Below are positions 43,920 to 52,251 of a stretch of DNA of 64,000 bases, piece after piece. The notes under the pieces were generated by a model. That model searched no databases, was not told where the DNA came from, and worked only from the letters and a program-made list of their open reading frames with translations. The stretch is from assembly GCF_015234275.1 (NCBI RefSeq), contig NZ_JADGII010000001.1; one strand, given 5' to 3'. The DNA comes from Prosthecochloris ethylica. GTDB lineage: Bacteria > Bacteroidota > Chlorobiia > Chlorobiales > Chlorobiaceae. The position numbers were made by a program, and so were the translations under genes. Position 1 is the stretch's first letter. Each line of letters opens with the position of its first letter.

Positions 43920-46040
43920 TCAACCGATACCGGCCAAAGAAAAGTGTTGCTGAAAATAATCCCGGAAATACGTGCGAACAACCCTGTTTTCCTCATGCTG
44001 CAATTGAGGATCCTCCTCAACGAGACGGAACGCGGCCTCACGGGCAGCCTGCATCAGCGTATAATCACGGGCAGGGTCGGCAAACCTGAAGCCGCTCACC
44101 ATACCGGACTGCTCCCGGCCCAGAACATTGCCCGCCCCACGGATCTCTGCATCGATTTCCGACAGCCTGAAGCCGTCGGCGGTGCGCTCCATCGCCTGCA
44201 GGCGGCTGGCCGCATCACCCGACAGCCGGCCCTGGTACAACAGAAAACACCAGGACTGGTGGCATCCCCGTCCGACGCGCCCGCGAAGCTGGTGCAGCTG
44301 GGCAAGCCCGAACCTCTCGGCGTGCTCGATCACCATGACCGTCGCATCGGGAACATCGACCCCCACTTCGATCACGGTCGTTCCGACCAGGATGTCTATG
44401 CTGCCGTTACGGAAACCATCCATGACCGCTTCTTTCTCCTCCCCGCTCATCTGGCCATGGACAAGACCGACACGCCGGTCCCTGAATACCCCGGAGGCCA
44501 GCTGCCGGCAGCTGTCGACCGCTGCCTTAAGATCCATTTTTTCAGACTCATCGACAAGAGGATACACGACGTATGCCTGGCGACCCGCCCTGACCTCTTT
44601 GAGCACAGCGTCATATACGCTCCCGCGCTCCTCTTCCCTGCACAGGCGGGTGACAATCCGCTTGCGTCCTCCCGGCAGTTCATCGAGAACGGTCACATCG
44701 AGGTCACCGAACGCCCCCATGGCAAGCGTCCTGGGTATCGGGGTTGCCGTCATCAGCAGCACATGCGCGGCATCCGATTTATCCTGCAGGGCCTTTCGCT
44801 GCAGAACCCCGAACCGGTGCTGTTCATCGATAACAGCCAGCCCGAGCCGCCTGAAACGGACCTGGTCCTGGATCACGGCATGGGTGCCGACCACGATATC
44901 GATCGTACCGCTCTCGACCTCTTCGAGCACCTTCCGGCGCTCTCTCGCTCCCTGGCGGCCGGTGAGAAGTGCAACCCGCAAGCCAACCTGGCCGGCAAAG
45001 TTCCGGATGCTCATCCAGTGCTGAAACGCGAGTATTTCCGTCGGGACCATCATGGCAGCCTGAACCCCGTTGTCTGACGCCAGTGCCATCGCAAAGAGAG
45101 CCACCAGTGTTTTTCCCGAACCGACATCCCCCTGGAGAAGGCGGTTCATCGGCGAACCGCTCCGCAGGTCGCGGTAGATCTCCCTGACAGCCCTTTTCTG
45201 TGCACCGGTCAGGTCGAACGGCAGCAGACGGTAGAGCTCGGCGGTTTTTTCCCCCGAGCGCTCGAACACCACGGCGTTCCGCTCCGACTTGAGCGCATGA
45301 TAGCGCCGAGCGAAATACAGCTGCGCGTAAAACAGCTCATTCCACCTGAACCGGTGAAGTGCCCGTTCGAGCTGCCCCGGCGACGATGGCAGATGCAGCT
45401 GACGGTACGCTTCTCCGATCGGCATCAGCTGATGACGGAGAAGAATCCCGCGCGACAGCACCTCCTCCGACGGAGTACCGTACGTCTCGATCGCGTTCTG
45501 TATCATACGCTGCAGCTGCCATGAACCGATGCCCGCTTTTTTCATGGCATCGGTGAGGGGATAGAGCGGAATAATCCTGCCGGTTTTCAACAGATCGTTC
45601 TCAGCTGAACGCCCTGACGGGTTCTGGAGGCGGTCAAAATCAGGATGGCGCATCTGGGACCGACGGCCGAAAAATCCGACCTTGCCATGAACCGCCAGAA
45701 ATGATCCGGGCCGGAGCAGCGCCCCCAGGTAGGACGCTCCACGGAACCAGACAAGCTCCAGCTCGCCCGAGCCGTCACCGAGCCATACCCTGAACATGGA
45801 TTTCCTGTTTCCCGGGCCAGCCTGATCGATTCGCGTCACCTTTCCGGCAACGGTCACCTGCTCCCCGTCGACAAGCTCCGCTATCCGGCAGACCCTGCTG
45901 CGATCGAGGTAGCGGCGAGGAACATACTCGTAGAGATCGAGCACGCTTCGAAGCCCCTGTGACGCCAGAACCCTGGCCCTCCGCGGACCGATCCCCTGAA
46001 GTGACGACACAGGATATGCCGCTGCATCCGCCCTGTTCAT
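43920..46040 (-). CDS. recG: ATP-dependent DNA helicase RecG
   Basis: RecG (706 aa) remodels stalled replication forks and branch-migrates Holliday junctions. The N-terminal wedge/OB domain includes TVAGKVTRIDQAGPG and DGSGELELVWF. The helicase core has Walker A GDVGSGKTLVA, the DEQH box (VIDEQHRFGV), the TATPIPRTLAM motif, GTTVIEVGVDVPDATVMVIEHAERFGL, and the C-terminal QLRGRVGRG. Length and layout are standard. It is divergent from rpmE with a 152-bp gap and heads the recG-rsgA pair. Confidence 0.97.
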   Translation of the reverse strand: MNRADAAAYPVSSLQGIGPRRARVLASQGLRSVLDLYEYVPRRYLDRSRVCRIAELVDGEQVTVAGKVTRIDQAGPGNRKSMFRVWLGDGSGELELVWFRGASYLGALLRPGSFLAVHGKVGFFGRRSQMRHPDFDRLQNPSGRSAENDLLKTGRIIPLYPLTDAMKKAGIGSWQLQRMIQNAIETYGTPSEEVLSRGILLRHQLMPIGEAYRQLHLPSSPGQLERALHRFRWNELFYAQLYFARRYHALKSERNAVVFERSGEKTAELYRLLPFDLTGAQKRAVREIYRDLRSGSPMNRLLQGDVGSGKTLVALFAMALASDNGVQAAMMVPTEILAFQHWMSIRNFAGQVGLRVALLTGRQGARERRKVLEEVESGTIDIVVGTHAVIQDQVRFRRLGLAVIDEQHRFGVLQRKALQDKSDAAHVLLMTATPIPRTLAMGAFGDLDVTVLDELPGGRKRIVTRLCREEERGSVYDAVLKEVRAGRQAYVVYPLVDESEKMDLKAAVDSCRQLASGVFRDRRVGLVHGQMSGEEKEAVMDGFRNGSIDILVGTTVIEVGVDVPDATVMVIEHAERFGLAQLHQLRGRVGRGCHQSWCFLLYQGRLSGDAASRLQAMERTADGFRLSEIDAEIRGAGNVLGREQSGMVSGFRFADPARDYTLMQAAREAAFRLVEEDPQLQHEENRVVRTYFRDYFQQHFSLAGIG

Positions 46041-46113
46041 GGGCCACCCCCTGAAATCCTGTAAAACATCATCGGTCTGACGGTCTCTTGCCGGCTGAAT
46101 GTTGGATCTGCAT

Positions 46114-46142
46114 TTGAAAACTCGTATATTGCAAGATAAAAT
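46114..46142 (+). promoter_or_regulatory. Promoter for rpmE-frr
   Basis: TTGAAA (46114-46119) and TAAAAT (46137-46142) are separated by exactly 17 bp, a good sigma-70 match, about 50 bp before the rpmE start codon in the divergent recG/rpmE gap. Confidence 0.5.
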
Positions 46143-46192
46143 ATTTTGCTCTCAGAGCAGCAAATCTGGTTCAGATAACGTAAATTGAAGTC

Positions 46193-46411
46193 ATGAAACA
46201 AGATATCCATCCAAAGTATACGAACGTTACGGTAACATGCGCCAACTGCGGCAAAACTTTTGAGACCCGTTCTACCAGATCTTCCATTAAAGTCGATATC
46301 TGCAGCAACTGCCACCCGTTCTATACCGGCAAGCAGGTTCTCGTCGATACCGCCGGCCGTGTCGAACGCTTCAAGAAACGTTTTGCAAAAGCCGCTTCAC
46401 AGACCAAGTAA
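46193..46411 (+). CDS. rpmE: 50S ribosomal protein L31, zinc-binding form
   Basis: L31 (72 aa) at the bridge between ribosomal subunits. Type A (C+) form: Cys pairs in CANCGKTF and ICSNCHPFYTGKQ bind zinc; the zinc-free paralogue is usually induced on zinc starvation. The ending VERFKKRFAKA is typical. Starts at ATG 46193; frr follows after 18 bp and is probably co-transcribed. Confidence 0.97.
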   Translation: MKQDIHPKYTNVTVTCANCGKTFETRSTRSSIKVDICSNCHPFYTGKQVLVDTAGRVERFKKRFAKAASQTK

Positions 46412-46429
46412 ACTCCTATCCTTTACAGC

Positions 46430-46990
46430 ATGAGTGCACGAGACGTCATCAAGAAGACCGAAGCTAAAATGAAAAAGTCCATCGAGAGCTTTCAGCATGA
46501 AATCGCCTCGGTGAGAACAGGAAAAGCAACAACCGCACTGCTCGACACGGTGAAAGTCGACGCCTACGGGCAGACGATGCCACTGAAACAGGTCGGCAAT
46601 GTCGCGGTCCAGGATGCCCATACACTCATGGTACAGGTCTGGGACAAGTCAATGGTGTCGTCAGTTGAAAAAGCCATTCGCGACTCCAACCTCGGTCTCA
46701 ATCCGGCGGCAGAAGGACAGAGCATCCGCGTCACCATACCGCCGCTCACCGAGGAGCGCCGCAAAGAGTACGTCAAGCTGACACGCAAATACAGCGAAGA
46801 GACCAAAGTAGCCCTGAGGAACCTGCGCCGCGAAATCATGCATGGTCTCGACAAGCTCGAAAAAGACAAGGAGATCAGCGAAGACGAGAAAAACAGGGGC
46901 AAAAAAGACGCCGACGACCTGGTCCACAAGTACGAAAACAAGGTCAACGATCTTGTTGCCGTCAAGGAAAAAGAGATTATGGAAGTCTGA
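46430..46990 (+). CDS. frr: Ribosome recycling factor
   Basis: RRF (186 aa) splits post-termination ribosomes together with EF-G and IF3. It has the two-domain L-shape sequence pattern: a three-helix bundle beginning KKTEAKMKKSIESFQHEIASVRTG, and a small domain with VKVDAYGQTMPLKQVGNVAVQD, IRDSNLGLNPAAEG and IRVTIPPLTEERRKEYVKLT. Full length. It lies 18 bp downstream of rpmE and is followed by a clear intrinsic terminator. Confidence 0.98.
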   Translation: MSARDVIKKTEAKMKKSIESFQHEIASVRTGKATTALLDTVKVDAYGQTMPLKQVGNVAVQDAHTLMVQVWDKSMVSSVEKAIRDSNLGLNPAAEGQSIRVTIPPLTEERRKEYVKLTRKYSEETKVALRNLRREIMHGLDKLEKDKEISEDEKNRGKKDADDLVHKYENKVNDLVAVKEKEIMEV

Positions 46991-47015
46991 GCGAACCGCT
47001 TCCAGCGTCATCGAG

Positions 47016-47052
47016 AGGCTGCCCGGAAAGATGTATTCCGGGCAGCCTTTTT
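47016..47052 (+). terminator. Intrinsic terminator of rpmE-frr
   Basis: AGGCTGCCCGGAA (47016-47028) pairs perfectly with TTCCGGGCAGCCT (47036-47048), a 13-bp stem with a 7-nt loop, followed by a T-run. It lies 26 bp after the frr stop codon. Confidence 0.85.
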
Positions 47053-47113
47053 GCGTTACACCCGAGAATCCGATCGGGTTCTCGAAACCGGGCATCTTCG
47101 ACCGGGAAAGATA

Positions 47114-48358
47114 TCACTCTTCGGGAGCGAAGTACTCCTTCATCTCACGGAAACGGTTCCTGTTCTGTAGAAGCCCGGCAATCATAGCGAGCACCGAAGC
47201 CGCCCCGGCAGCGAAGAACACCGGCCTGGCAGAGATGTTATTGGTATAATAGATGGCGGCGATCCCTTTCTCCTTGGCATAGCTGTCCAGCGATGTCGTC
47301 CCGATAACCAGGTCCGGCTGATAGCGCTCGACCGCTTCGATATCCTCCTCGAGATACTTGCGATACCGTATTTCGGTGCCAAGCATCGACAGCAGCTGAT
47401 GATCCTCTTCTCCGAGAGGAGTTCTGGCAATCGAGGTCGAAGCGTAGGGAACATCGAGCCCTGACTCCACCAGAAGCCGGACGACCGGGAGTTCGTTACC
47501 TTCGTACCCGGCAACCAGCACCCGGCCCGACAGACCGGAAAACTGCTCGAGGGCTGCCCGTGTTTTCTGCCGTTCCTCCTCAGCCACCTGACGGACGCGC
47601 TCTTCATCGAGATCGAGCGCCCTGCCGACACTGATGATCCAGTCAGCGGTCGCATTCGCCCCGACCGGGGTACCCGGGATCACATCGACCCCATGCTGTT
47701 CAAGCAGTGATGCCGTCCGTTCGTAAAACGGATGCAGCACCGCGCACGCACCGACGGCAGCCGCTTCACGGTAGTCTCCGAGGTCCGTTCCGGGCAGCGT
47801 GATGACGGATTCAACGCCTATGCGCTGCAGAACGCTGCCGATCATCATGGCATCCACGGGGAATATTTCCCCGAGGACCAGCAGGGACCCGGGCTTTTTC
47901 GGGGCATCGAAATCCCCGAAACGGCGCAGCAGGGTAGAAACAGCGACATCCTTGGCCTCGGGATGGGTCTTGATCTGGAATGCGGGAAGCCGGACCAGCT
48001 GAACCTCGGCATTGCCGGCGTGACGCGGCAGGAGCTCTTCAGCGATACCTGCGGTTTCAGCGACACAGGTGCTGACCACAGGAATAAACGTGACAGAGGG
48101 ATCTTCGGCAATCTCCTCGATTGCAGCTCGAACATCATCCAGCATGGTTCCGCCAGAAATCTGCACATTCATGACTTCCGGCGCAGAAATTGAGCGTCGG
48201 GCGGCATAGAAATGCGAGACGAAGGTCAATCCGTACAGGCACCCCTGATCGGCAACCAGGCATACCCTCGCCCCCTCTATTCTTGTCAGCACTCTCAAGC
48301 CCCCGAATGCCGGGCACATTGACTGGGGATGAAGATGTTCACATGTTTTTTTCTGCAT
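47114..48358 (-). CDS. bchY: Chlorophyllide a reductase subunit Y
   Basis: BchY (414 aa), one half of the nitrogenase-like catalytic component (BchYZ, fed by BchX) that reduces the C7-C8 double bond of chlorophyllide a during bacteriochlorophyll a synthesis. The N-terminal HPQSMCPAFGGLRVL and the segment CLYGLTFVSHFYAARRS are BchY hallmarks. Cys15, Cys40 and Cys98 (VSTCVAE) fit the Fe-S cluster ligands of this NifD/K-like family. The frame opens at GTG 48361; ATG 48358 follows directly. It lies 28 bp downstream of the double HU-like gene. This gene is the strongest single indicator that the organism is a phototroph. Confidence 0.93.
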   Translation of the reverse strand: MQKKTCEHLHPQSMCPAFGGLRVLTRIEGARVCLVADQGCLYGLTFVSHFYAARRSISAPEVMNVQISGGTMLDDVRAAIEEIAEDPSVTFIPVVSTCVAETAGIAEELLPRHAGNAEVQLVRLPAFQIKTHPEAKDVAVSTLLRRFGDFDAPKKPGSLLVLGEIFPVDAMMIGSVLQRIGVESVITLPGTDLGDYREAAAVGACAVLHPFYERTASLLEQHGVDVIPGTPVGANATADWIISVGRALDLDEERVRQVAEEERQKTRAALEQFSGLSGRVLVAGYEGNELPVVRLLVESGLDVPYASTSIARTPLGEEDHQLLSMLGTEIRYRKYLEEDIEAVERYQPDLVIGTTSLDSYAKEKGIAAIYYTNNISARPVFFAAGAASVLAMIAGLLQNRNRFREMKEYFAPEE

Positions 48359-48389
48359 CACTTCTTCTCTTTGCCGGGCACCCGCTCCA

Positions 48390-48869
48390 TCACCCTACAT
48401 CAACGGGCGGAAGATGGGCATACCCCTGGTTAAACAGTTCCTCCAGCGCATGGTCCGGCTCAAACCGGTAACGACCATCCCGGAGGATGAATGATCCGAG
48501 ACCATCCAGCCGGAACTCCTCTCTGGCCGATGAAGCGGAGCGAAAAGAGGCTGCGAGCTCCCTGATACAGGTTCGTGCCGTATCCCGCGATACCCCTGCA
48601 ACCTGCTGAAGAAGCTCTGCGCACCTGAACCCCGAAACCGGGCGCGTCATGAAGACGATCCGCTTCGACGGAGGCATGAGCTGACCGGAATGACGGCGAG
48701 CGGCGACATGGCGGAGTTCAAAACAGCCGATCCCCCTGATGCAGGCCACTCCGTGCCGGAGCAGCTCACCGATGAGGCCAACCACAAAAAGCTCGATTAC
48801 GCGCTCGACTTCCGAACACTCGAGAGCGGTTTTCCGTGCTATCCGTTCCGTATATTTCTGATCTGTCAT
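48390..48869 (-). CDS. Double HU-like domain protein upstream of bchY
   Basis: A 159-aa protein that seems to contain two HU/IHF-like units. The first (about residues 5-75) has ARKTALECSEVERVIELFV and the beta-arm start IRGIGCFELRHVAARRHSG followed by MPPSKRIVFMTRP, like ordinary HU (GxGxFxxxxRxxRxG, PxxxxVxFxP). The second (about 78-150) has CAELLQQVAGVSRDTARTCI and LDGLGSFILRDGRYRFEPD, close in style to the HU-like CCDC81-type domains of Bacteroidetes envelope proteins; this assignment is inference. There are no transmembrane or SPOR parts. ATG 48869 is preferred to ATG 48887. bchY follows after 28 bp. Confidence 0.75.
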   Translation of the reverse strand: MTDQKYTERIARKTALECSEVERVIELFVVGLIGELLRHGVACIRGIGCFELRHVAARRHSGQLMPPSKRIVFMTRPVSGFRCAELLQQVAGVSRDTARTCIRELAASFRSASSAREEFRLDGLGSFILRDGRYRFEPDHALEELFNQGYAHLPPVDVG

Positions 48870-49014
48870 CCCTGTCGGCCGATACAATTGAATTCAGTCG
48901 GGCAATATACTATTTTCATTTCAAAACAGCTCTTCCCGACCATCTCTGCCCAACGTGCTGAAATTGCTATATTGCAGCACCTGACCATCAAGACCCGACA
49001 CGCACTACGTGACC

Positions 49015-50259
49015 ATGGACACTCAAAGCATCAGCGACCTGACCCTGCAGATCAAGAACCGTCTCGAAAGTTCTTTTCCGGCAGTGAGCGTCAAAGGAGA
49101 AATTTCCAACTACCGCCGGCCATCTTCGGGCCATGTCTACATGACACTGAAGGATGACAAGGCACAGCTCCCGGCTGTCCTGTGGAAAAGCACACGTTCA
49201 CGCCTCTCGTTCGAGTTACGCGACGGACTGGAAGTCGTGGTCGACGGACGGATCGAGGTCTATCCCCCGGCCGGTCGATACCAGCTGATCTGCTCCTCCA
49301 TCACTCCGGCCGGCGAGGGAGAGCTCCAGCGGGCCTTCAACCTGCTGCTCGCCAGGCTCACAGCTGCAGGCTACTTCAATGCCGAACACAAACAGCCGCT
49401 GCCCCGCATTCCGGAACATATCGGCCTGATCACCTCGCCGACAGGAGCCGTCATCAGGGATATGTGCGATGTCCTGGGCAGGCGTTTTCCGGCAGCACGC
49501 CTCCAGCTCTACCCTGTCAAGGTACAGGGCGACGGTGCGGCGGAGAGCGTCATCGAGGCGATTGACTACTTCACGACCCGCATACCGGCCCGGGAACGTC
49601 CGGATGTCCTGATTGTAGCACGCGGCGGCGGCTCGCTCGAAGACCTGCAGGCGTTCAACGAAGAGTCTGTCGCCATGGCGATATTCCATTCATCCATCCC
49701 CGTCATCAGCGCAATCGGGCATGAAACCGATGTCACCATAGCTGACATGGTGGCGGACGTCAGGGCAGGAACACCATCGATTGCCGCAGAACTCGCTGTT
49801 CCCGACAGGACAGACATGCTGGAACGGCTCGAAGAGCTCACCCGGCGCCCGCTCCGTTCACTGCTGTCGAAAATAGAAGGGACGGAACGACAGATCGACT
49901 CCCTGACCGGCAGCTATGCATTCAACCGCCCCCAGGTCCTGTGCGACCGCGTGGAAGAACAGCTCGAACATATGGTCCGCTACATGCGCCAGTCCGCCGG
50001 CATGAAGCTCCGCCATACGGACCAGGAACTCAGGAGTGCGGAAGAGAAGCTCCATCTCCTCGATTACCGGACCATTCTCAAACGGGGCTTCACGCTGGTC
50101 AGGGACGAAAACGGCTATATCACCAGGGGAGGCGGGCTTCGCGAAGGGAACGAGGCAACGGTGGTCTTTGCCGACACAAGCGTCGGCGTAACCGTCACCG
50201 GGCAGCGGAACGGGAACGATAGAGCTGACGGACCAGCTCGAGATCTTCATGAGTGTTGA
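49015..50259 (+). CDS. xseA: Exodeoxyribonuclease VII large subunit
   Basis: XseA (414 aa), the catalytic subunit of the single-strand-specific exonuclease VII. The N-terminal OB-fold (FPAVSVKGEISNYRRPSSGHVYMTLKD) is followed by the catalytic domain with GLITSPTGAVIRDM, the RGGGSLEDLQAFNEE motif and ISAIGHETDVTIADMVADVRAGTPS. A helical region and a C-terminal beta segment (ILKRGFTLVRDENG) complete it. The frame opens at GTG 49009; ATG 49015 is used here. The small subunit gene xseB is not adjacent. The last 65 bp overlap, antisense, the 3' end of kdsB. Confidence 0.96.
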   Translation: MDTQSISDLTLQIKNRLESSFPAVSVKGEISNYRRPSSGHVYMTLKDDKAQLPAVLWKSTRSRLSFELRDGLEVVVDGRIEVYPPAGRYQLICSSITPAGEGELQRAFNLLLARLTAAGYFNAEHKQPLPRIPEHIGLITSPTGAVIRDMCDVLGRRFPAARLQLYPVKVQGDGAAESVIEAIDYFTTRIPARERPDVLIVARGGGSLEDLQAFNEESVAMAIFHSSIPVISAIGHETDVTIADMVADVRAGTPSIAAELAVPDRTDMLERLEELTRRPLRSLLSKIEGTERQIDSLTGSYAFNRPQVLCDRVEEQLEHMVRYMRQSAGMKLRHTDQELRSAEEKLHLLDYRTILKRGFTLVRDENGYITRGGGLREGNEATVVFADTSVGVTVTGQRNGNDRADGPARDLHEC

Positions 50260-50941
50260 CGCCAGGCATATCGACCGCTGTCTCGACACACCTGATTCGC
50301 ATGCCATGCTCGATCAGCCTCAGCTGCTCGAGAGACTCCGCTTCTTCAAGCATGGAAGGGCCGAGGGAGGCAAACGAGCGGAGTGCCGATGCCGTGAACG
50401 CGTATATTCCGATATGGCGGTAACAGCGTGTTGACGCATTGGTCTGGCGCTGGTACGGCAGCGGACTGCGGGAGAAGTAGAGCGCGTCACCATTGCGGTC
50501 CATCACGACTTTGACGGTATTGGGATCCTCGAGCACGGCATAGTCTTCCGGCAGCACCTGGTAGACAAGCGTTGCACAGTCAGGAGGACCGGGTTCACGA
50601 AACGGCCTCATCAGCAGTTCGACATTTGTCGGGTCGATCAGGGGCTCGTCCCCCTGCAGATTGATAAACAGGTCGGCGTCGATCCCGGCTGACGCCTCGG
50701 CAATCCGGTCTGTCCCGCATCTCGCGGCAGACGAGGTCATCACCACCTCCGCACCACAGGAGCTCATCACGCCGGCAATCTCCTCGCTGTCAGTCGCGAT
50801 GACAACCCGCGATACACCCGAAGCTTTCCGTGCCTGCTGCCACGTCCTGACAATCAGGGGGGCACCTTCAAGATCGGCAAGCATCTTCTTTTTCAGCCTG
50901 CTCGAGTTCAGCCTGGCAGGTATGAGAACAACGGTATTCAT
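50195..50941 (-). CDS. kdsB: 3-deoxy-manno-octulosonate cytidylyltransferase
   Basis: KdsB (248 aa) activates Kdo with CTP to CMP-Kdo for lipopolysaccharide inner-core synthesis. Motifs: VVLIPARLNSSRLKKKML (nucleotide-binding loop), IATDSEEIAGV, RCGTDRIAEA, INLQGDEPLIDP (metal-binding) and YRHIGIYAFTASAL. ATG 50941 has an AAGGA sequence just upstream and matches the family N-terminus; ATG 50953 overlaps the dtd stop (ATGA) and is the alternative. Last gene of the gatC-yggU-dtd-kdsB run. Confidence 0.96.
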   Translation of the reverse strand: MNTVVLIPARLNSSRLKKKMLADLEGAPLIVRTWQQARKASGVSRVVIATDSEEIAGVMSSCGAEVVMTSSAARCGTDRIAEASAGIDADLFINLQGDEPLIDPTNVELLMRPFREPGPPDCATLVYQVLPEDYAVLEDPNTVKVVMDRNGDALYFSRSPLPYQRQTNASTRCYRHIGIYAFTASALRSFASLGPSMLEEAESLEQLRLIEHGMRIRCVETAVDMPGVNTHEDLELVRQLYRSRSAAR

Positions 50942-50949
50942 GGGGTCCT

Positions 50950-51393
50950 TCATGGTGAATCGATAATCAGGGTGACCGGGCCGTCATTGCACAGCTGCAC
51001 CTCCATCGCGGCACCGAAACTGCCGGTTTCCACCCTGAGCGGCGAAGCGGCCCGAAGAGCATCGACAAAACGGCAATAGATCCGGCGGGCTGTTTCATAC
51101 GGAGCGGAGGCGGAAAAACCCGGTCGGTTACCCCGCGATGCATCGCCATAGAGCGTGAACTGCGACACAACGAGCAGGCTTCCCCCCGCATCGCTCACCG
51201 AACGGTTCATCCGGCCGCTGTCATCCTCGAAAATCCTGAGCCGGAGCAGTTTGCGGACCATCCAGGCAATCTCGTCGTCACCATCTCCGGGGGCAACACC
51301 GAGGAGCACCAGCAATCCGGGACCGATCGCCCCCTCCTCGCGCCCGTCGACATGCACGGCGGCTTCCGAAACTCTCTGGACAACCGTTCTCAT
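50950..51393 (-). CDS. dtd: D-aminoacyl-tRNA deacylase
   Basis: Dtd (147 aa) removes D-amino acids from mischarged tRNAs. It has the SQFTLYGDASRGNRPGF motif supplying the active-site Ser-Gln-Phe-Thr and the C-terminal NDGPVTLIID, the Gly-cisPro-equivalent motif of the family. The start overlaps the end of the preceding gene (ATGA-type), indicating translational coupling. Confidence 0.96.
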   Translation of the reverse strand: MRTVVQRVSEAAVHVDGREEGAIGPGLLVLLGVAPGDGDDEIAWMVRKLLRLRIFEDDSGRMNRSVSDAGGSLLVVSQFTLYGDASRGNRPGFSASAPYETARRIYCRFVDALRAASPLRVETGSFGAAMEVQLCNDGPVTLIIDSP

Positions 51394-51704
51394 AGTTCAA
51401 AACTCACATCCGGCGCCACAGCGCGAAGACGTTCGAGCACATCTTCCGCTCGCTGTCCCTCGATACTGATTTTCTTGACGCGTGACGTCTGGCCGGCAAC
51501 GATGTGCACCCCGGACCGGGGCACACCGAGCGTTTTCGCCAGCAGTTTACGGCATTCGGTATTGGCGGCATCATCCACCGGAGGGGATGTCAGGGCGATC
51601 CTGAGACTGCCGTCGAATTCACCGCTGAACCCCCGTTTCGATGAACGGGGCTGCACCCTGACGGAAAAAACAGCCGATCCCCGCCTGTCGTGCACAATCA
51701 CCAT
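51390..51704 (-). CDS. DUF167 (YggU-like) family protein
   Basis: Small conserved protein (104 aa) of the DUF167/YggU family. It shows the typical RVQPRSSKRGFSGEFDGSLRIALTSPPVDDAANTE-region signature (split here over about residues 17-51) and the LLAKTLGVPRSGVHIVAGQTSRVKKI pattern. Function unknown; some structures suggest nucleic acid binding, but nothing here proves it. Overlaps dtd by 4 bp and follows gatC by 3 bp. Confidence 0.9.
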   Translation of the reverse strand: MVIVHDRRGSAVFSVRVQPRSSKRGFSGEFDGSLRIALTSPPVDDAANTECRKLLAKTLGVPRSGVHIVAGQTSRVKKISIEGQRAEDVLERLRAVAPDVSFEL

Positions 51705-51707
51705 ATC

Positions 51708-52001
51708 TCAGCCCTGCTCGATCACTTTCGGCACCTTGAAAAAACGGTCCTCTCGACCCGGCGCATTCGACAGCGCCTGCTCGTTATCGAGCGACGGCTT
51801 GCAGCGGTCGGGGCGCAGAACATTCTGCTCGTCATGAATACTGTTGAGCGGCTCCACACCTTCAGTATCGACTTCGTTGAGCTTGTCGACATAGTGAAGA
51901 ATGGAATTCAGCTCGTTGGTCATTTTTTCCTGCTCCTCCTCCGTAAAGCGGAGCTTCGCCAGTTCGGCGATATAGACAACATCCTCACGTGTTACTGACA
52001 T
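51708..52001 (-). CDS. gatC: Asp-tRNA(Asn)/Glu-tRNA(Gln) amidotransferase subunit C
   Basis: GatC (97 aa) stabilises the GatCAB complex that converts Glu-tRNA(Gln) and Asp-tRNA(Asn) to the amidated forms. Pattern: VTREDVVYIAELAKLRFTEEE at the N-terminus, NSILHYVDKLNEVDTEGVEPL, and LRPDRCKPSL with the terminal FFKVPKVIEQG. gatA and gatB are elsewhere. First gene of the four-gene minus-strand operon. Confidence 0.95.
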   Translation of the reverse strand: MSVTREDVVYIAELAKLRFTEEEQEKMTNELNSILHYVDKLNEVDTEGVEPLNSIHDEQNVLRPDRCKPSLDNEQALSNAPGREDRFFKVPKVIEQG

Positions 52002-52251
52002 AACATCCTCTCATTTGGTTATACGCTTCTTCCTGCGGGAAGATACACAATTCCCCAGACTCGAAAAAAAGGGGGACGTAGTACAGTAAGCGAAAAAGTT
52101 TCCGGGAGAGACACAAGCGCACGTTGACAGGATGCCCCGGAATTTCATCACATCGCCATGTGGAAATATCCACCCGGAGTTTTGTAATTTACCATGTGTA
52201 CTACCTGCCACTGCATTACGGATGGACTCTTTCAACAAAAAGGCGACCGTT

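Noticed and set aside
43590..45077. 495-aa plus-strand ORF
   Set aside because: Antisense to recG and rsgA; a shadow of the high-GC coding strand, with no domain.
52132..52251. N-terminal extension of citrate synthase
   Set aside because: Not family-like; the internal ATG 52252 has a Shine-Dalgarno and matches homologous starts.
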